DNA of 64,000 nt. Source: JBFMAI01 sp040755725 (GTDB lineage Bacteria > Planctomycetota > Phycisphaerae > UBA1845 > Fen-1342). Location: NCBI GenBank assembly GCA_040755725.1, contig JBFMAI010000040.1, positions 62,001 to 126,000 of the forward strand. Reading direction: 5' to 3'. Of the stretch, positions 42,901 through 51,013 are shown piece by piece. The notes below the pieces were generated by a model. That model saw only the letters and a program-made list of their open reading frames with translations. It made no database searches and was not told the DNA's origin. Made by a program: the position numbers and the translations under genes. Numbering within the stretch: the first letter of the stretch is position 1; each line of letters begins with the position of its first letter.

Positions 42901-43169
42901 TGCGGCCGATCGTCATGACCTCGCTGGCCTTCGGCTTCGGCGTGCTGCCCCTGGCCAAGGCCACCGGGGCCGGCGCGGGCGCCCAGACGGCCATCGGCAC
43001 CGGCGTCCTGGGCGGCATGGCCACCGCCACGTTCCTGGCGATCTTCTTCATCCCGCTCTTCTTCGTGATCGTGTGCCGGGTGTTCGGCCGCCGCGAGCGA
43101 CGGTTCGCGCAGCCCCGGCCGAGCTCCCACTCCTTCGCCGCGACAGCCGGTTCCGTCAACGAGCGTTGA
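39975..43169 (+). CDS. RND multidrug efflux pump, HAE1/AcrB type
   Basis: A 1064-residue inner-membrane proton antiporter. Features are [55 protein letters not shown], helix 4 [22 protein letters not shown] with the paired proton-relay Asp residues, [20 protein letters not shown] and late [10 protein letters not shown]. The GTG start has GGGAG upstream. No TolC/OprM-type outer-membrane factor follows, unlike the usual operon. Its 3' end overlaps the metH 3' end by 14 bases on the opposite strand. Confidence 0.95.
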   Translation: [1064 protein letters not shown]

Positions 43170-46100
43170 AGTACCGCGCCTCCGGGTGATACGTGATGAG
43201 GGCCGTCGTGGTCTGCTCCGGCTCCAGTTGGTATTCCTCGCTAAGCGTCACGCCGATCCGGCCGGCGTCCAGGAGCTTCAATAGCGGCACCTGGTCCTCC
43301 AGGTTCGGGCACGCCGGGTAGCCGAAGCTGTAACGGCTGCCCTGGTAGCCCTGCTGGAAGAGCTTGCCCAGTTCGCGGGCGTCGCCGCCGGCCACCCCCA
43401 GCTCGACGCGCACCTGCTTGTGAATGAACTCGGCCAGCGCCTCCGCCAGCTCCACCCCCAGCCCGTGCAGGAACAAATACTGCTGGTATTCGTTCTGCTC
43501 GAACCACTGCCGCGCGACCGCGCTCACCCGCGACCCCACCGTCACCACGGACAGCGCCGCCACATCCACCACCCCGTCCCGCACCGGCCGCCAGAAGTCC
43601 GACAGACACCAGTACGGCGGCCGCTTCTGCCGCGGGAAGCGGAAGCGGGCGAGTTCCGGCCCGTGCAGCTCCGGGCGGTCGAGGTCCGCGGGTGGCGGCG
43701 TGAAGATGATGAGGTCGTCGCCGTCCGAGTTGCACGGCCAGTAGCCGTACACCGCCCGTGGCTGAAGAATGTTCTCTCGCCGACAGCGCTCCACCAGCTC
43801 GCGGTAGATGGGGCGGATTTCGGCATCGACGAAGCGCTGCCACTCGTCCTTCGGGCGACGGTTCTTGCGGAACCCCCATTGCACCTGAAACAGCATCGTC
43901 TCGTTGATGTACGCCAGCGGCGCCCGAAGGTCGATCGAATCGATCACGCGCGAGCCCCAGAACGGCGGCCGCGGCACGGGGTGTTGGTGGCCGATGTCGG
44001 AACGCGGCGGCGGGGCGTCGGCGTCCGCCTCGACCACTTCCGCAAACTCGGACTCCACCTCCGCGGCGAACTCCGCGAACTCGCGCTCCAACGGCTTGAG
44101 TCCGAAGCGCTGCTCGGCCAGCAGCCGGACTTGATCCGGGCTTGGCGCCGCGATGGCGGGTTCGGGTGCCCGGGCCGCCGCGGAACGGCCGGCTTCGCGC
44201 TGGGCCACGATGTCGGCCATCAGGCGCAGGCCCTCGAAGGCGTCTTTGGCGTAGTGGAGCGGGCCGCGGTAGACCTGGCGCAGGTCGCCTTCGACGTAGC
44301 GGCGGGTCAGGGCGGCACCCCCGAGGATAACCGGTGCCGTAATCCCTTGCTCAGCGAGCACCGCCAGGTCCTCGCGCATCACGAGCGTGGACTTGACCAG
44401 CAGGCCGCTGAGGCCGATCGCGTCGGCCTGGTGCTCGCGGAACGCGCTGAGGATGTTGCTGATCGGTTGCTTGATGCCCAGGTTGTAGACCTTGTAGCCG
44501 TTGTTGGTCAGCAGGATGTCCACGAGGTTCTTGCCGATGTCGTGGACGTCGCCGCGCACCGTCGCCAGCACCAGCTTGCCGCGGGCGGGGGCCGTGGTCC
44601 GTTCCATGTGCGGCTCGAGGTGGGCGACGGCGGCCTTCATCGTCTCGGCGGACCGCAGGACGAACGGCAACTGCATTTGCCCGCTGCCGAAGAGCTCGCC
44701 GACGACGCGCATCCCCTCCAGCAGGAACTCATTGATGATGTAGAGGGGATTGTACTTGCCCAGCGCCTCGTCGAGGTCGTCCGTCAGCCCCACCCGCTGC
44801 CCGTCGATGATCCGCTGCTTGAGCCGCTGCTCGACCGGCAGGTCCGCGATCTTGGTCTTGACGCCGACTTGCTCGCCTTCCGCGAACAGACCGATGTAGC
44901 GTTCCAGCGGATCGCCGGTGTCGCGCCGGTCGTAAACCAGGTCCAACGCGGCCTGCCAGCGCTCGTTGCTGATCTGGTGCCGCGGGAGGATCTTGCCGGC
45001 GTGGACGATGGCCGCCGTCAACCCGCGAGCGCACGCCTCGGTGAGGAACACGGAGTTGAGCACCACGCGGGCCGCCGGCGGAAGCCCGAAGCTAACGTTG
45101 CTGACGCCCAGCAGCGATTGGCAGCGCGGGAAGCGCTGCATGATGCGCTCTAGGCCGTCCAGCGTCTCCAGCGCGAGCCGCCGGTCTTCCACCTGCCCCG
45201 TCGTGATGGGAAACGTTAGGCAATCGAAGAAGATGTTCTCCTCGGCGACCCCGTACTTCTCGGTCAGGAGCCCGTGCAGCCGCGTCGCGACGGCCACTTT
45301 CCGGTCGGCCGTCTTGGCCATCGCCTCGACCGGGTCTTCGTCGATGGTCAGCGCGACGACCGCGGCGCCGTATTGCCGCAGCAACCGGCAAGTACGGGCC
45401 AGCTTCTCCTCCCCGTCTTCGAGGTTCACCGAGTTGACGATGCACTTGCCGCCGGCGAGTTTCAGCCCGGCCTCGATGACGTCCGGCTGCGTGCTGTCGA
45501 GCATGAGCGGGGCGTTGACGTCGCTGCCAAAGCGTTCGATAACGCGGTGCATGTCGGCCACGCCGTCGCGGCCGACGCAATCGACGCAGACATCGAGCAC
45601 GTGGGCCCCCTCGCCAAGCTGGTCCTGGGCCAGGGCGACGAGCGCGTCGAGATTCCCGTCGATCAAGTGCTGCTTGAATTGCCGCGAACCATTGGCGTTG
45701 CAGCGCTCGCCGACGATCAGGAAACTCGTCTCCTGCCGCATCGGCACCGCCTGGTAGAGGCTGCTGACCGATGGCTCGTGCGCGACGGGCCGCGTCGCCG
45801 GCGTCAGCCCCGCCACCGCCTCAACCACCGCCCGCAGGTGCTCCGGTGTCGTGCCGCAGCAACCGCCGACGATATTGACCCCGTCCTCGACCACGAACGT
45901 CCGCAGCCAGCGGGCCAGCTCGGCGGGCGTGAGGGGGAAGCGCGGGCGGCCGTCCACGACCTGCGGCAGGCCGGCGTTGGGCAGGACGCTCAGGTAGCGC
46001 TGACAGTGCCGCGACAGGTGCCGGACGTGCGCGCTCATCTCCTGCGGCCCCGTCGCGCAGTTCAGTCCGATCACGTCCACTTCCGGGAACGCCTCCAGGA

Positions 46101-46737
46101 CGACGACGGCGGCGGCGATGTCCGTCCCCATCAGCATCGTCCCCGTCGTTTCCATCGTGACCTGGACCATCAGCGGCACGCGCCGCCCGCACGCCGCGAA
46201 GGCGTCCCGCGCCGCTTGGACCGCCGCCTTGGACTGGAGAATGTCCTGGCACGTCTCGATCAGCAGGGCGTCCACGCCCCCGTCCAGCAAGCCGCGCATC
46301 TGCTCAAGGTAACTGGCGTGCAGTTCGTCGTAGCTGATCTGCCGCAGCGAGGCGAGCTTCGTCCCCGGCCCGACCGAGCCGACCGCGAACCGCGGCCGCT
46401 CGGGCGTGGCGACCGCCGCGCAGGCCCGCCGGGCAATCTCCGCCGCCAGGCGGTTCAGGCGGTAGGTCTGGTCAGCGAGGCCGTATTCGGCCAGGACGAC
46501 GCGATTGGCGCCGAACGTGTTGGTCTCGACGGCGTCGCAGCCGACGTCGAGGAAGCTGCGGTGGATCCGCGCGATGACCTCGGGACGGGTTTCGATCAGG
46601 ATTTCGCTGCAATTCTCCAGCCCGCGGTAGTCGCTCAGCGGCAGGTCCAGCGCGTGCAAGCTGGTACCCATCGCCCCATCGAAGACGAGCACCCGCTCGG
46701 TCAGGCAGCGCAGAAATGTCGAATCGCGGTCGGTCAT
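43156..46737 (-). CDS. metH: Cobalamin-dependent methionine synthase
   Basis: A 1193-residue MetH with all modules in order: homocysteine-binding barrel (VFDGAMGTSLHALDL, zinc ligands in LNCATGP and GGCCGTTP), pterin-binding domain (ERCNANGSRQFKQ, LDVCVDCVGRDGVADM), cobalamin cap and binding domains (DVHDIGKNLVDILLTNNGY with the cobalt-ligand His, LSGLLVKSTLVMREDL), and the AdoMet reactivation domain (YGYWPCNSDGDDLIIF, YSFGYPACPNLEDQ). It transfers methyl from methyltetrahydrofolate to homocysteine using B12. GGAG is close to the chosen ATG; a GTG seven codons upstream is possible. It overlaps the RND gene tail-to-tail. Confidence 0.97.
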   Translation of the reverse strand: MTDRDSTFLRCLTERVLVFDGAMGTSLHALDLPLSDYRGLENCSEILIETRPEVIARIHRSFLDVGCDAVETNTFGANRVVLAEYGLADQTYRLNRLAAEIARRACAAVATPERPRFAVGSVGPGTKLASLRQISYDELHASYLEQMRGLLDGGVDALLIETCQDILQSKAAVQAARDAFAACGRRVPLMVQVTMETTGTMLMGTDIAAAVVVLEAFPEVDVIGLNCATGPQEMSAHVRHLSRHCQRYLSVLPNAGLPQVVDGRPRFPLTPAELARWLRTFVVEDGVNIVGGCCGTTPEHLRAVVEAVAGLTPATRPVAHEPSVSSLYQAVPMRQETSFLIVGERCNANGSRQFKQHLIDGNLDALVALAQDQLGEGAHVLDVCVDCVGRDGVADMHRVIERFGSDVNAPLMLDSTQPDVIEAGLKLAGGKCIVNSVNLEDGEEKLARTCRLLRQYGAAVVALTIDEDPVEAMAKTADRKVAVATRLHGLLTEKYGVAEENIFFDCLTFPITTGQVEDRRLALETLDGLERIMQRFPRCQSLLGVSNVSFGLPPAARVVLNSVFLTEACARGLTAAIVHAGKILPRHQISNERWQAALDLVYDRRDTGDPLERYIGLFAEGEQVGVKTKIADLPVEQRLKQRIIDGQRVGLTDDLDEALGKYNPLYIINEFLLEGMRVVGELFGSGQMQLPFVLRSAETMKAAVAHLEPHMERTTAPARGKLVLATVRGDVHDIGKNLVDILLTNNGYKVYNLGIKQPISNILSAFREHQADAIGLSGLLVKSTLVMREDLAVLAEQGITAPVILGGAALTRRYVEGDLRQVYRGPLHYAKDAFEGLRLMADIVAQREAGRSAAARAPEPAIAAPSPDQVRLLAEQRFGLKPLEREFAEFAAEVESEFAEVVEADADAPPPRSDIGHQHPVPRPPFWGSRVIDSIDLRAPLAYINETMLFQVQWGFRKNRRPKDEWQRFVDAEIRPIYRELVERCRRENILQPRAVYGYWPCNSDGDDLIIFTPPPADLDRPELHGPELARFRFPRQKRPPYWCLSDFWRPVRDGVVDVAALSVVTVGSRVSAVARQWFEQNEYQQYLFLHGLGVELAEALAEFIHKQVRVELGVAGGDARELGKLFQQGYQGSRYSFGYPACPNLEDQVPLLKLLDAGRIGVTLSEEYQLEPEQTTTALITYHPEARYFNAR

Positions 46738-46891
46738 CGGCTCCGTCGCCCAACCCACGGCCCGCTAGTCCTATCGGCTGGCCGCCGACCGGGACTCGCC
46801 CCGCCCCTTGTCGGCCGGCACCTGGCCATTATTATAGGGGATTCGGACAACACAAGCCGTGCGTAAGGCGATCAGGCGGAGTTGACCCCCG

Positions 46892-48229
46892 ATGATGACC
46901 GACACGTTGGAACTGTCGTCGTTCTTCGAGCAGAACGACTGGACCCCCGAGCGACTCGAGGCCTATGCCGATGCCACCCACGCGTCGTTTTCGGCGTGCG
47001 AGCGGTTTGAGTCGCTGCTGAAGGACTACCGCGAGCGGGTGGCGGCGGGTTCGGGGGATCCGCTGCGATTGGCCATCGGGTACCTCATCCTCGGCCGGTA
47101 CGCCGACGCTTTGGCACAGTTCGAGCAGGCGCCGGCGTCCAGGGAGCGGCACTACTACGCCGCCCAGGCCGCCGTGGCGCTTCGTCGGCTGGATGTGGCC
47201 CGCGAGAACTTCCGTCAAGCCGCCCGGCTCGGCTGGGACGCCCTTGACGTGGACATGCGGCTGGCCGACGTCCACCTGCGGGCAGGCGACCTGGACACCG
47301 CCGAGAAGTTGGTGCGCCAGCACCAGTCGGCCGGGCAGGACCGGGCGGCGTGGCACTTGGCCGCCGGGTTGCTGGCCGAGGCCCGGAACGACCGTGCCGG
47401 AGCGCTGGCGGCCTTCGAGAAGTGCCTGACCCTGGATCCCGACCACACCGACGCCATGTTCCACAGTGCCCGGCTGCACGATTTGTGCGGCTTGGACGAG
47501 CAGGCCCTGGAGCTGTACGGCCGCCTGGCGCTTCAGCCACGAGCGCACGTCAACGCCCTGCTCAACGCCGCCGTCATCTACGAAGACTTCGGCCGCTACG
47601 ACGAAGCGACGGCGGCCCTGCGGCGTGTGCTGCGGGCCTTCCCCAACCACGCCCGCGCCCGGCTGTTCCTCAAGGACGTGGAAAGTTGCCGGCAAATGGT
47701 GGTCGATGAGGTTCGGGAGACGCCGGTCGACGCCCGCGAGCGGCTGCTCGGCACGCCGCTGTCGGAGTTCGATCTGTCTGTCCGCGCCCGCAACTGCCTG
47801 AAGAAGATGAATATTCGCACGCTGGGCGACATGATCCGCCTGACCGAGGCCGAGTTGCTGGCGTACAAGAACTTCGGCGAGACCTCGCTGACCGAGATCA
47901 AGGCCCTGCTGGCCCGCAAGGGGCTGCACCTGGGGATGAACCCCGACGAGATCGACCTGGACGCCATCGAGGAGCAGGAAGTCGTCAAGCCCCCGCCCGT
48001 GCCGCCCGGACAGGAGGCCGTCCTGGCCAAGCCGGTGTCCGAACTCGAATTGTCCGTGCGGGCCCGCCGCTGCCTCCAGCGGCTCAACGTGATCACCCTC
48101 GGCGACCTCATCCAGTACACCGAGGCCGAGCTGCTGGCCACGCGGAACTTCGGCGTCACCTCGCTCAACGAGGTCAAGGCCCGCCTGGCCGACCACGGGC
48201 TGCAACTGTCGGCGAAGAAGGCCGACTGA
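46892..48229 (+). CDS. TPR protein with two RNA polymerase alpha-CTD-like domains
   Basis: A 445-residue cytoplasmic protein. Residues about 50-270 are tetratricopeptide repeats (ARENFRQAARLGWDALDV, GALAAFEKCLTLDPDHTDAM, ATAALRRVLRAFPNHARARL). Residues about 285-345 and 372-440 are two copies of an alpha-CTD-like helix-hairpin-helix domain: LSVRARNCLKKMNIRTLGDM ... TEAELLAYKNFGETSLTEIK and LSVRARRCLQRLNVITLGDL ... TEAELLATRNFGVTSLNEVK. In RpoA this fold binds UP elements and activators. The fusion is a planctomycete-type architecture; a role in transcription or in RNA polymerase contacts is inferred. It is followed by tgt 11 bases later. Confidence 0.88.
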   Translation: MMTDTLELSSFFEQNDWTPERLEAYADATHASFSACERFESLLKDYRERVAAGSGDPLRLAIGYLILGRYADALAQFEQAPASRERHYYAAQAAVALRRLDVARENFRQAARLGWDALDVDMRLADVHLRAGDLDTAEKLVRQHQSAGQDRAAWHLAAGLLAEARNDRAGALAAFEKCLTLDPDHTDAMFHSARLHDLCGLDEQALELYGRLALQPRAHVNALLNAAVIYEDFGRYDEATAALRRVLRAFPNHARARLFLKDVESCRQMVVDEVRETPVDARERLLGTPLSEFDLSVRARNCLKKMNIRTLGDMIRLTEAELLAYKNFGETSLTEIKALLARKGLHLGMNPDEIDLDAIEEQEVVKPPPVPPGQEAVLAKPVSELELSVRARRCLQRLNVITLGDLIQYTEAELLATRNFGVTSLNEVKARLADHGLQLSAKKAD

Positions 48230-48240
48230 CGGGTCCGCGC

Positions 48241-49449
48241 ATGCCCTCGGCCGGCGGTCCCCTCCATCATGCGAAGTCCCCGCCGGTGCCGCGGCCCGAT
48301 GTGTTCGCCGGCGCTTCGGATTCCGCCCCCGCGGTTCGGTTCGCCGTAAGCGCGGCGTGCGGCCGGGCACGCCGTGCCGTCCTCCAGACCCCTCACGGAC
48401 CGGTCGAAACGCCGACGTTCATGCCCGTCGGGACGGCGGGCGCGGTCAAGGGGTTGACGCCCGCGCAACTCGCCGACGCGGGCTGCCAAATGCTCCTCGC
48501 CAACACCTACCACCTGTCGCTCCGCCCTGGGGCCGATGCCGTCGCGCTTCTCGGCGGGCTCCACCGCTTCATGAACTGGCCGGGGGCCCTGCTGACCGAC
48601 AGCGGCGGGTACCAGGTCTTCTCGCTGGCCGAGCTGCGGCGGATCGACGACGACGGCGTGGAGTTTCGCTCCCATCTCGACGGCACCCTCATGCGGCTTA
48701 CTCCCGAGTCGGCCATCGACATCCAGAACCGGCTCGGTGCCGACGTCATCATGGCGCTCGACGAGTGCCCGCCACTGCCGGCCGAGCCCGCGACGCTGCG
48801 CGCAGCGGTGCGGCGGACGGTGGACTGGGCCCGGCGCGGGCGAGCGGCGCACCGTCGTCCGGACCAGGCGCTGTTCGGTATCGTCCAGGGGGGGCTGGAC
48901 GTGGCGCTGCGACGTGCCTGCCTGGAGCAACTCGTGGAAATCGGCTTCGACGGCTATGCCCTGGGGGGGCTGTCGGTGGGCGAGCCGCCGGAGCAGATGT
49001 ACGAACTACTCGACGCTTTGGCGGGGGAGCTGCCCGCCGACCGCCCGCGTTACTTGATGGGCGTCGGCACGCCGCGGGACCTCGTGGCCGCCGTGGCCGC
49101 CGGCGTGGACCTGTTCGACTGCGTGCTGCCGACGCGCAACGGGCGCAAGGGGTACGCGTTCACCGACGCCGGCCCGCTGCGTCTGCGCAATGCGCAATAC
49201 AAGTCGGACGACGGGCCGCTGGACCCGGCGTGCGACTGCTATACGTGCCGGGGGTTCTCGCGGGCGTATCTGCGGCACCTGGTGCTGGGTGGGGAGGTGC
49301 TTGGAGGCACGCTCGTGTCGCTGCATAATGTCCACTTCTATCAGTCACTGATGCGGCGGATGCGCGCGGCCATCGCGGCCGGCCGGTTCGACGCCTGGCG
49401 CCGGGCGTCCGAGGCCGGCGGACCCACTTCGTGGAAGGACGACGAATGA
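48241..49449 (+). CDS. tgt: Queuine tRNA-ribosyltransferase
   Basis: A 402-residue TIM-barrel enzyme that exchanges G34 for preQ1 in tRNAs with GUN anticodons. Motifs are VGTAGAVKGLTPAQL, ANTYHLSLRPG, LTDSGGYQVFSL with the catalytic Asp, FGIVQGGLD, the second Asp in FDCVLPTRNGRKG, and the zinc site CDCYTC followed by His (HNVHF). The N-terminal 30 residues before VRFAVSAACGRAR are not conserved; a later start is possible. yajC overlaps the stop (ATGA). Confidence 0.95.
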   Translation: MPSAGGPLHHAKSPPVPRPDVFAGASDSAPAVRFAVSAACGRARRAVLQTPHGPVETPTFMPVGTAGAVKGLTPAQLADAGCQMLLANTYHLSLRPGADAVALLGGLHRFMNWPGALLTDSGGYQVFSLAELRRIDDDGVEFRSHLDGTLMRLTPESAIDIQNRLGADVIMALDECPPLPAEPATLRAAVRRTVDWARRGRAAHRRPDQALFGIVQGGLDVALRRACLEQLVEIGFDGYALGGLSVGEPPEQMYELLDALAGELPADRPRYLMGVGTPRDLVAAVAAGVDLFDCVLPTRNGRKGYAFTDAGPLRLRNAQYKSDDGPLDPACDCYTCRGFSRAYLRHLVLGGEVLGGTLVSLHNVHFYQSLMRRMRAAIAAGRFDAWRRASEAGGPTSWKDDE

Positions 49450-49805
49450 CCCAGCTCCTGCTCTTGCTCGCCCAGGCCGCCCCGACGACCCAGCCCGTAC
49501 CCCCGGGCGGCCTGGAGGTTTTCCTCAAGCAGTTCTTCCCGCTGCTGCTAATCATCGGCGTGTTCTGGTGGATCATGTCCCGCGGCCGCACTAAGGAGCG
49601 GCAGCGCTACGAGCAGATGCTCAACGCGCTGAAGAAGAACGACCGCGTGCTGACCATCGGCGGGATCCTGGGCACCGTGGTGGACGTGCGCGACGACGAA
49701 GTCGTGCTGAAGGTGGACGAGGCCAACAACGTCAAGGTGCGCTTCACCCGCAGCGCGATCAAGACCGTCCTGGCCGACCCGTCCGCCGCCGATACCAAAA
49801 AATAG
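49446..49805 (+). CDS. yajC: Preprotein translocase subunit YajC
   Basis: A 119-residue YajC: short N-terminal Gln/Pro/Thr-rich region, one membrane helix (about 30-48, FFPLLLIIGVFWWIM), then the signature RQRYEQMLNALKKNDRVLTIGGILGTVVDV. It accompanies SecDF in the Sec machinery. The ATG overlaps the tgt stop, the common tgt-yajC gene order. A strong hairpin (49835-49862) follows. Confidence 0.95.
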   Translation: MTQLLLLLAQAAPTTQPVPPGGLEVFLKQFFPLLLIIGVFWWIMSRGRTKERQRYEQMLNALKKNDRVLTIGGILGTVVDVRDDEVVLKVDEANNVKVRFTRSAIKTVLADPSAADTKK

Positions 49806-49834
49806 CCCGCCGGCCGGCGACGCGAGCGCAAGCA

Positions 49835-49862
49835 AGCGCCGGGCCCGCGGGGGCCCGGCGCT
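49835..49862. terminator. Hairpin between convergent yajC and the first selenoprotein gene
   Basis: AGCGCCGGGCCC-GCGG-GGGCCCGGCGCT, a perfect 12-base-pair stem lying between the two converging coding ends. There is no clear U tract, so it may act as a bidirectional but not classical terminator. Confidence 0.55.
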
Positions 49863-49891
49863 GGGGTATCACCGCGACAGTGACGTCGGTT

Positions 49892-50818
49892 CTACGGCTG
49901 CGTCAACAGCCGCACGAACGGATTGATGTCGCCGAAGTCGACGAATCCGTTGCCGTCGATGTCCCCGTTGTTGATGTCGCAGTTGGGGAACTGCGCCGCG
50001 TAGCCGGCGGCGTTCGTCAACGCCAGCACGAACGGGTTGATGTCGCCGAAGTCCACGTTGCCGTCGCAGTTCAGGTCGCCCTTGCGGAACCCGAACGGGC
50101 CGTTCAGGAAGTTGCCGTTGAAGACTTGCGCCGGCTTGGCCGACAGGGGGTCTTGCGCGAAAGCCACCACCTTCACGTCGCCTGGGTGCGCCAGGCTATC
50201 GGCGTCCAGCGTGAAGTCGTAGGTCAGGGTCGTGCTCTGGCCCGCGTTGAGCGCGATCACGCCCATGTCCTGCCCCTGTTTGACGCCGTCCCGCGTCCAG
50301 GTGTACCCGAAGGGCCAGCGGTCCAGGAGCTGCACGAAGTGGACGCGCATGCTCTTGCCGACGCCCGTGGCCTCGATGCTGATCTTGGCCTTCACCCGGA
50401 TGCGGTCGGCAGCGACCTTGAAGGTCTCCATCTCGATCGCCACATCCGTGGGCACCGCCATGCAGCTATTGTAGGCACCAAGGTACCAGCTATATTGCTG
50501 CGACACGGTGCTGTAGGCGCCGCGGCACTCGATCATGCCATCGAACTCGGCCGTCGGGACCCCCGTAATGCCGTAGAAGCTGTACCGTTGGTTCCCCCAC
50601 GTCGTCGGATACACAGCCGTCTGAATGGCGATCGAAATGAACGTGTTCGGGAAGTTCTGAAGCATCAGGTCCAACGCCGCACCGGCGGTAGGACAGTAGC
50701 CTCAGGTCACTCTCCCGAACTCCTCGCAAACCACGATCCGGTTGGCCGCGACGGCCGCGCCGCCGCCCAACCCGGCCAGCACCAGGGCCGGCAGTAACAG
50801 CCACATCATCTTGTTCAT
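49892..50818 (-). CDS. Secreted Omp28-like selenoprotein with UGYC motif and dockerin-like tail
   Basis: A 308-residue product if TGA at 50702-50704 is read as Sec39. From ATG 50818 (GGGAG eight bases upstream) it has a signal peptide (MNKMMWLLLPALVLAGLGGG), then NRIVVCEEFGRVT-U-GYC-PTAGAALDLML. The neighbouring paralogue at 52531-53466 has RIVVCEEFTRVN-C-SYC-PTAGAALDLML, so the TGA replaces the first Cys of CxxC. The remainder is colinear to the stop (FYGITGVPTAEFDG is the cis-Pro-like loop), ending in a dockerin-like tail (NCDGNVDFGDINPFV, DGNGFVDFGDINPFVRLL). The EEFxxxxCxxCP pattern recalls Omp28-related thioredoxin-like proteins. It is probably an exported thiol or selenol oxidoreductase. 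The TGA is followed by a SECIS-like hairpin. Confidence 0.85.
50669..50694 (-). promoter_or_regulatory. SECIS-like hairpin of the first Sec gene
   Basis: Starting 7 bases after the TGA: GTCC-TAC-CGCC-GGTGC-GGCG-TT-GGAC. Two stems are separated by a small internal loop, and the apical loop is GGUGC. GGU occupies nucleotides 22-24 counted from U of UGA, the place where the E. coli fdhF SECIS has the SelB-contacting G23 and U24 (from memory). Confidence 0.7.
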
Positions 50819-50978
50819 CAGTTAGTCTCCCATGCCGTAGACATTGAACCTACTCCAGGCCGGGCCACCAGGGGCGGGCCTCGGCGGGGTCCGCCGCCGG
50901 TGGCTCGGCTCACGACGCACTCCTGTTCCGCTTCGAGCGGCGCTCCACGGCGCTCGACCGCGGGCGCACGCACCAATG

Positions 50979-51007
50979 CCGCCGGCGCGCGGGGCCCGCG
51001 CCGGCGG
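50979..51007. terminator. Hairpin just downstream of the second selenoprotein gene
   Basis: CCGCCGGCGCG, seven-base loop, CGCGCCGGCGG: a perfect 11-base-pair stem beginning six bases after the stop of the gene at 51014-51928. No U tract is visible. Confidence 0.5.
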
Positions 51008-51013
51008 AGGCCA

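Noticed and set aside
50674..50818. First Omp28-like gene as a pseudogene with a nonsense codon
   Set aside because: The frame is intact on both sides, the stop is TGA exactly at a redox Cys position, the same occurs in a diverged paralogue, a matching hairpin follows, and selD in the same window also uses TGA as Sec.
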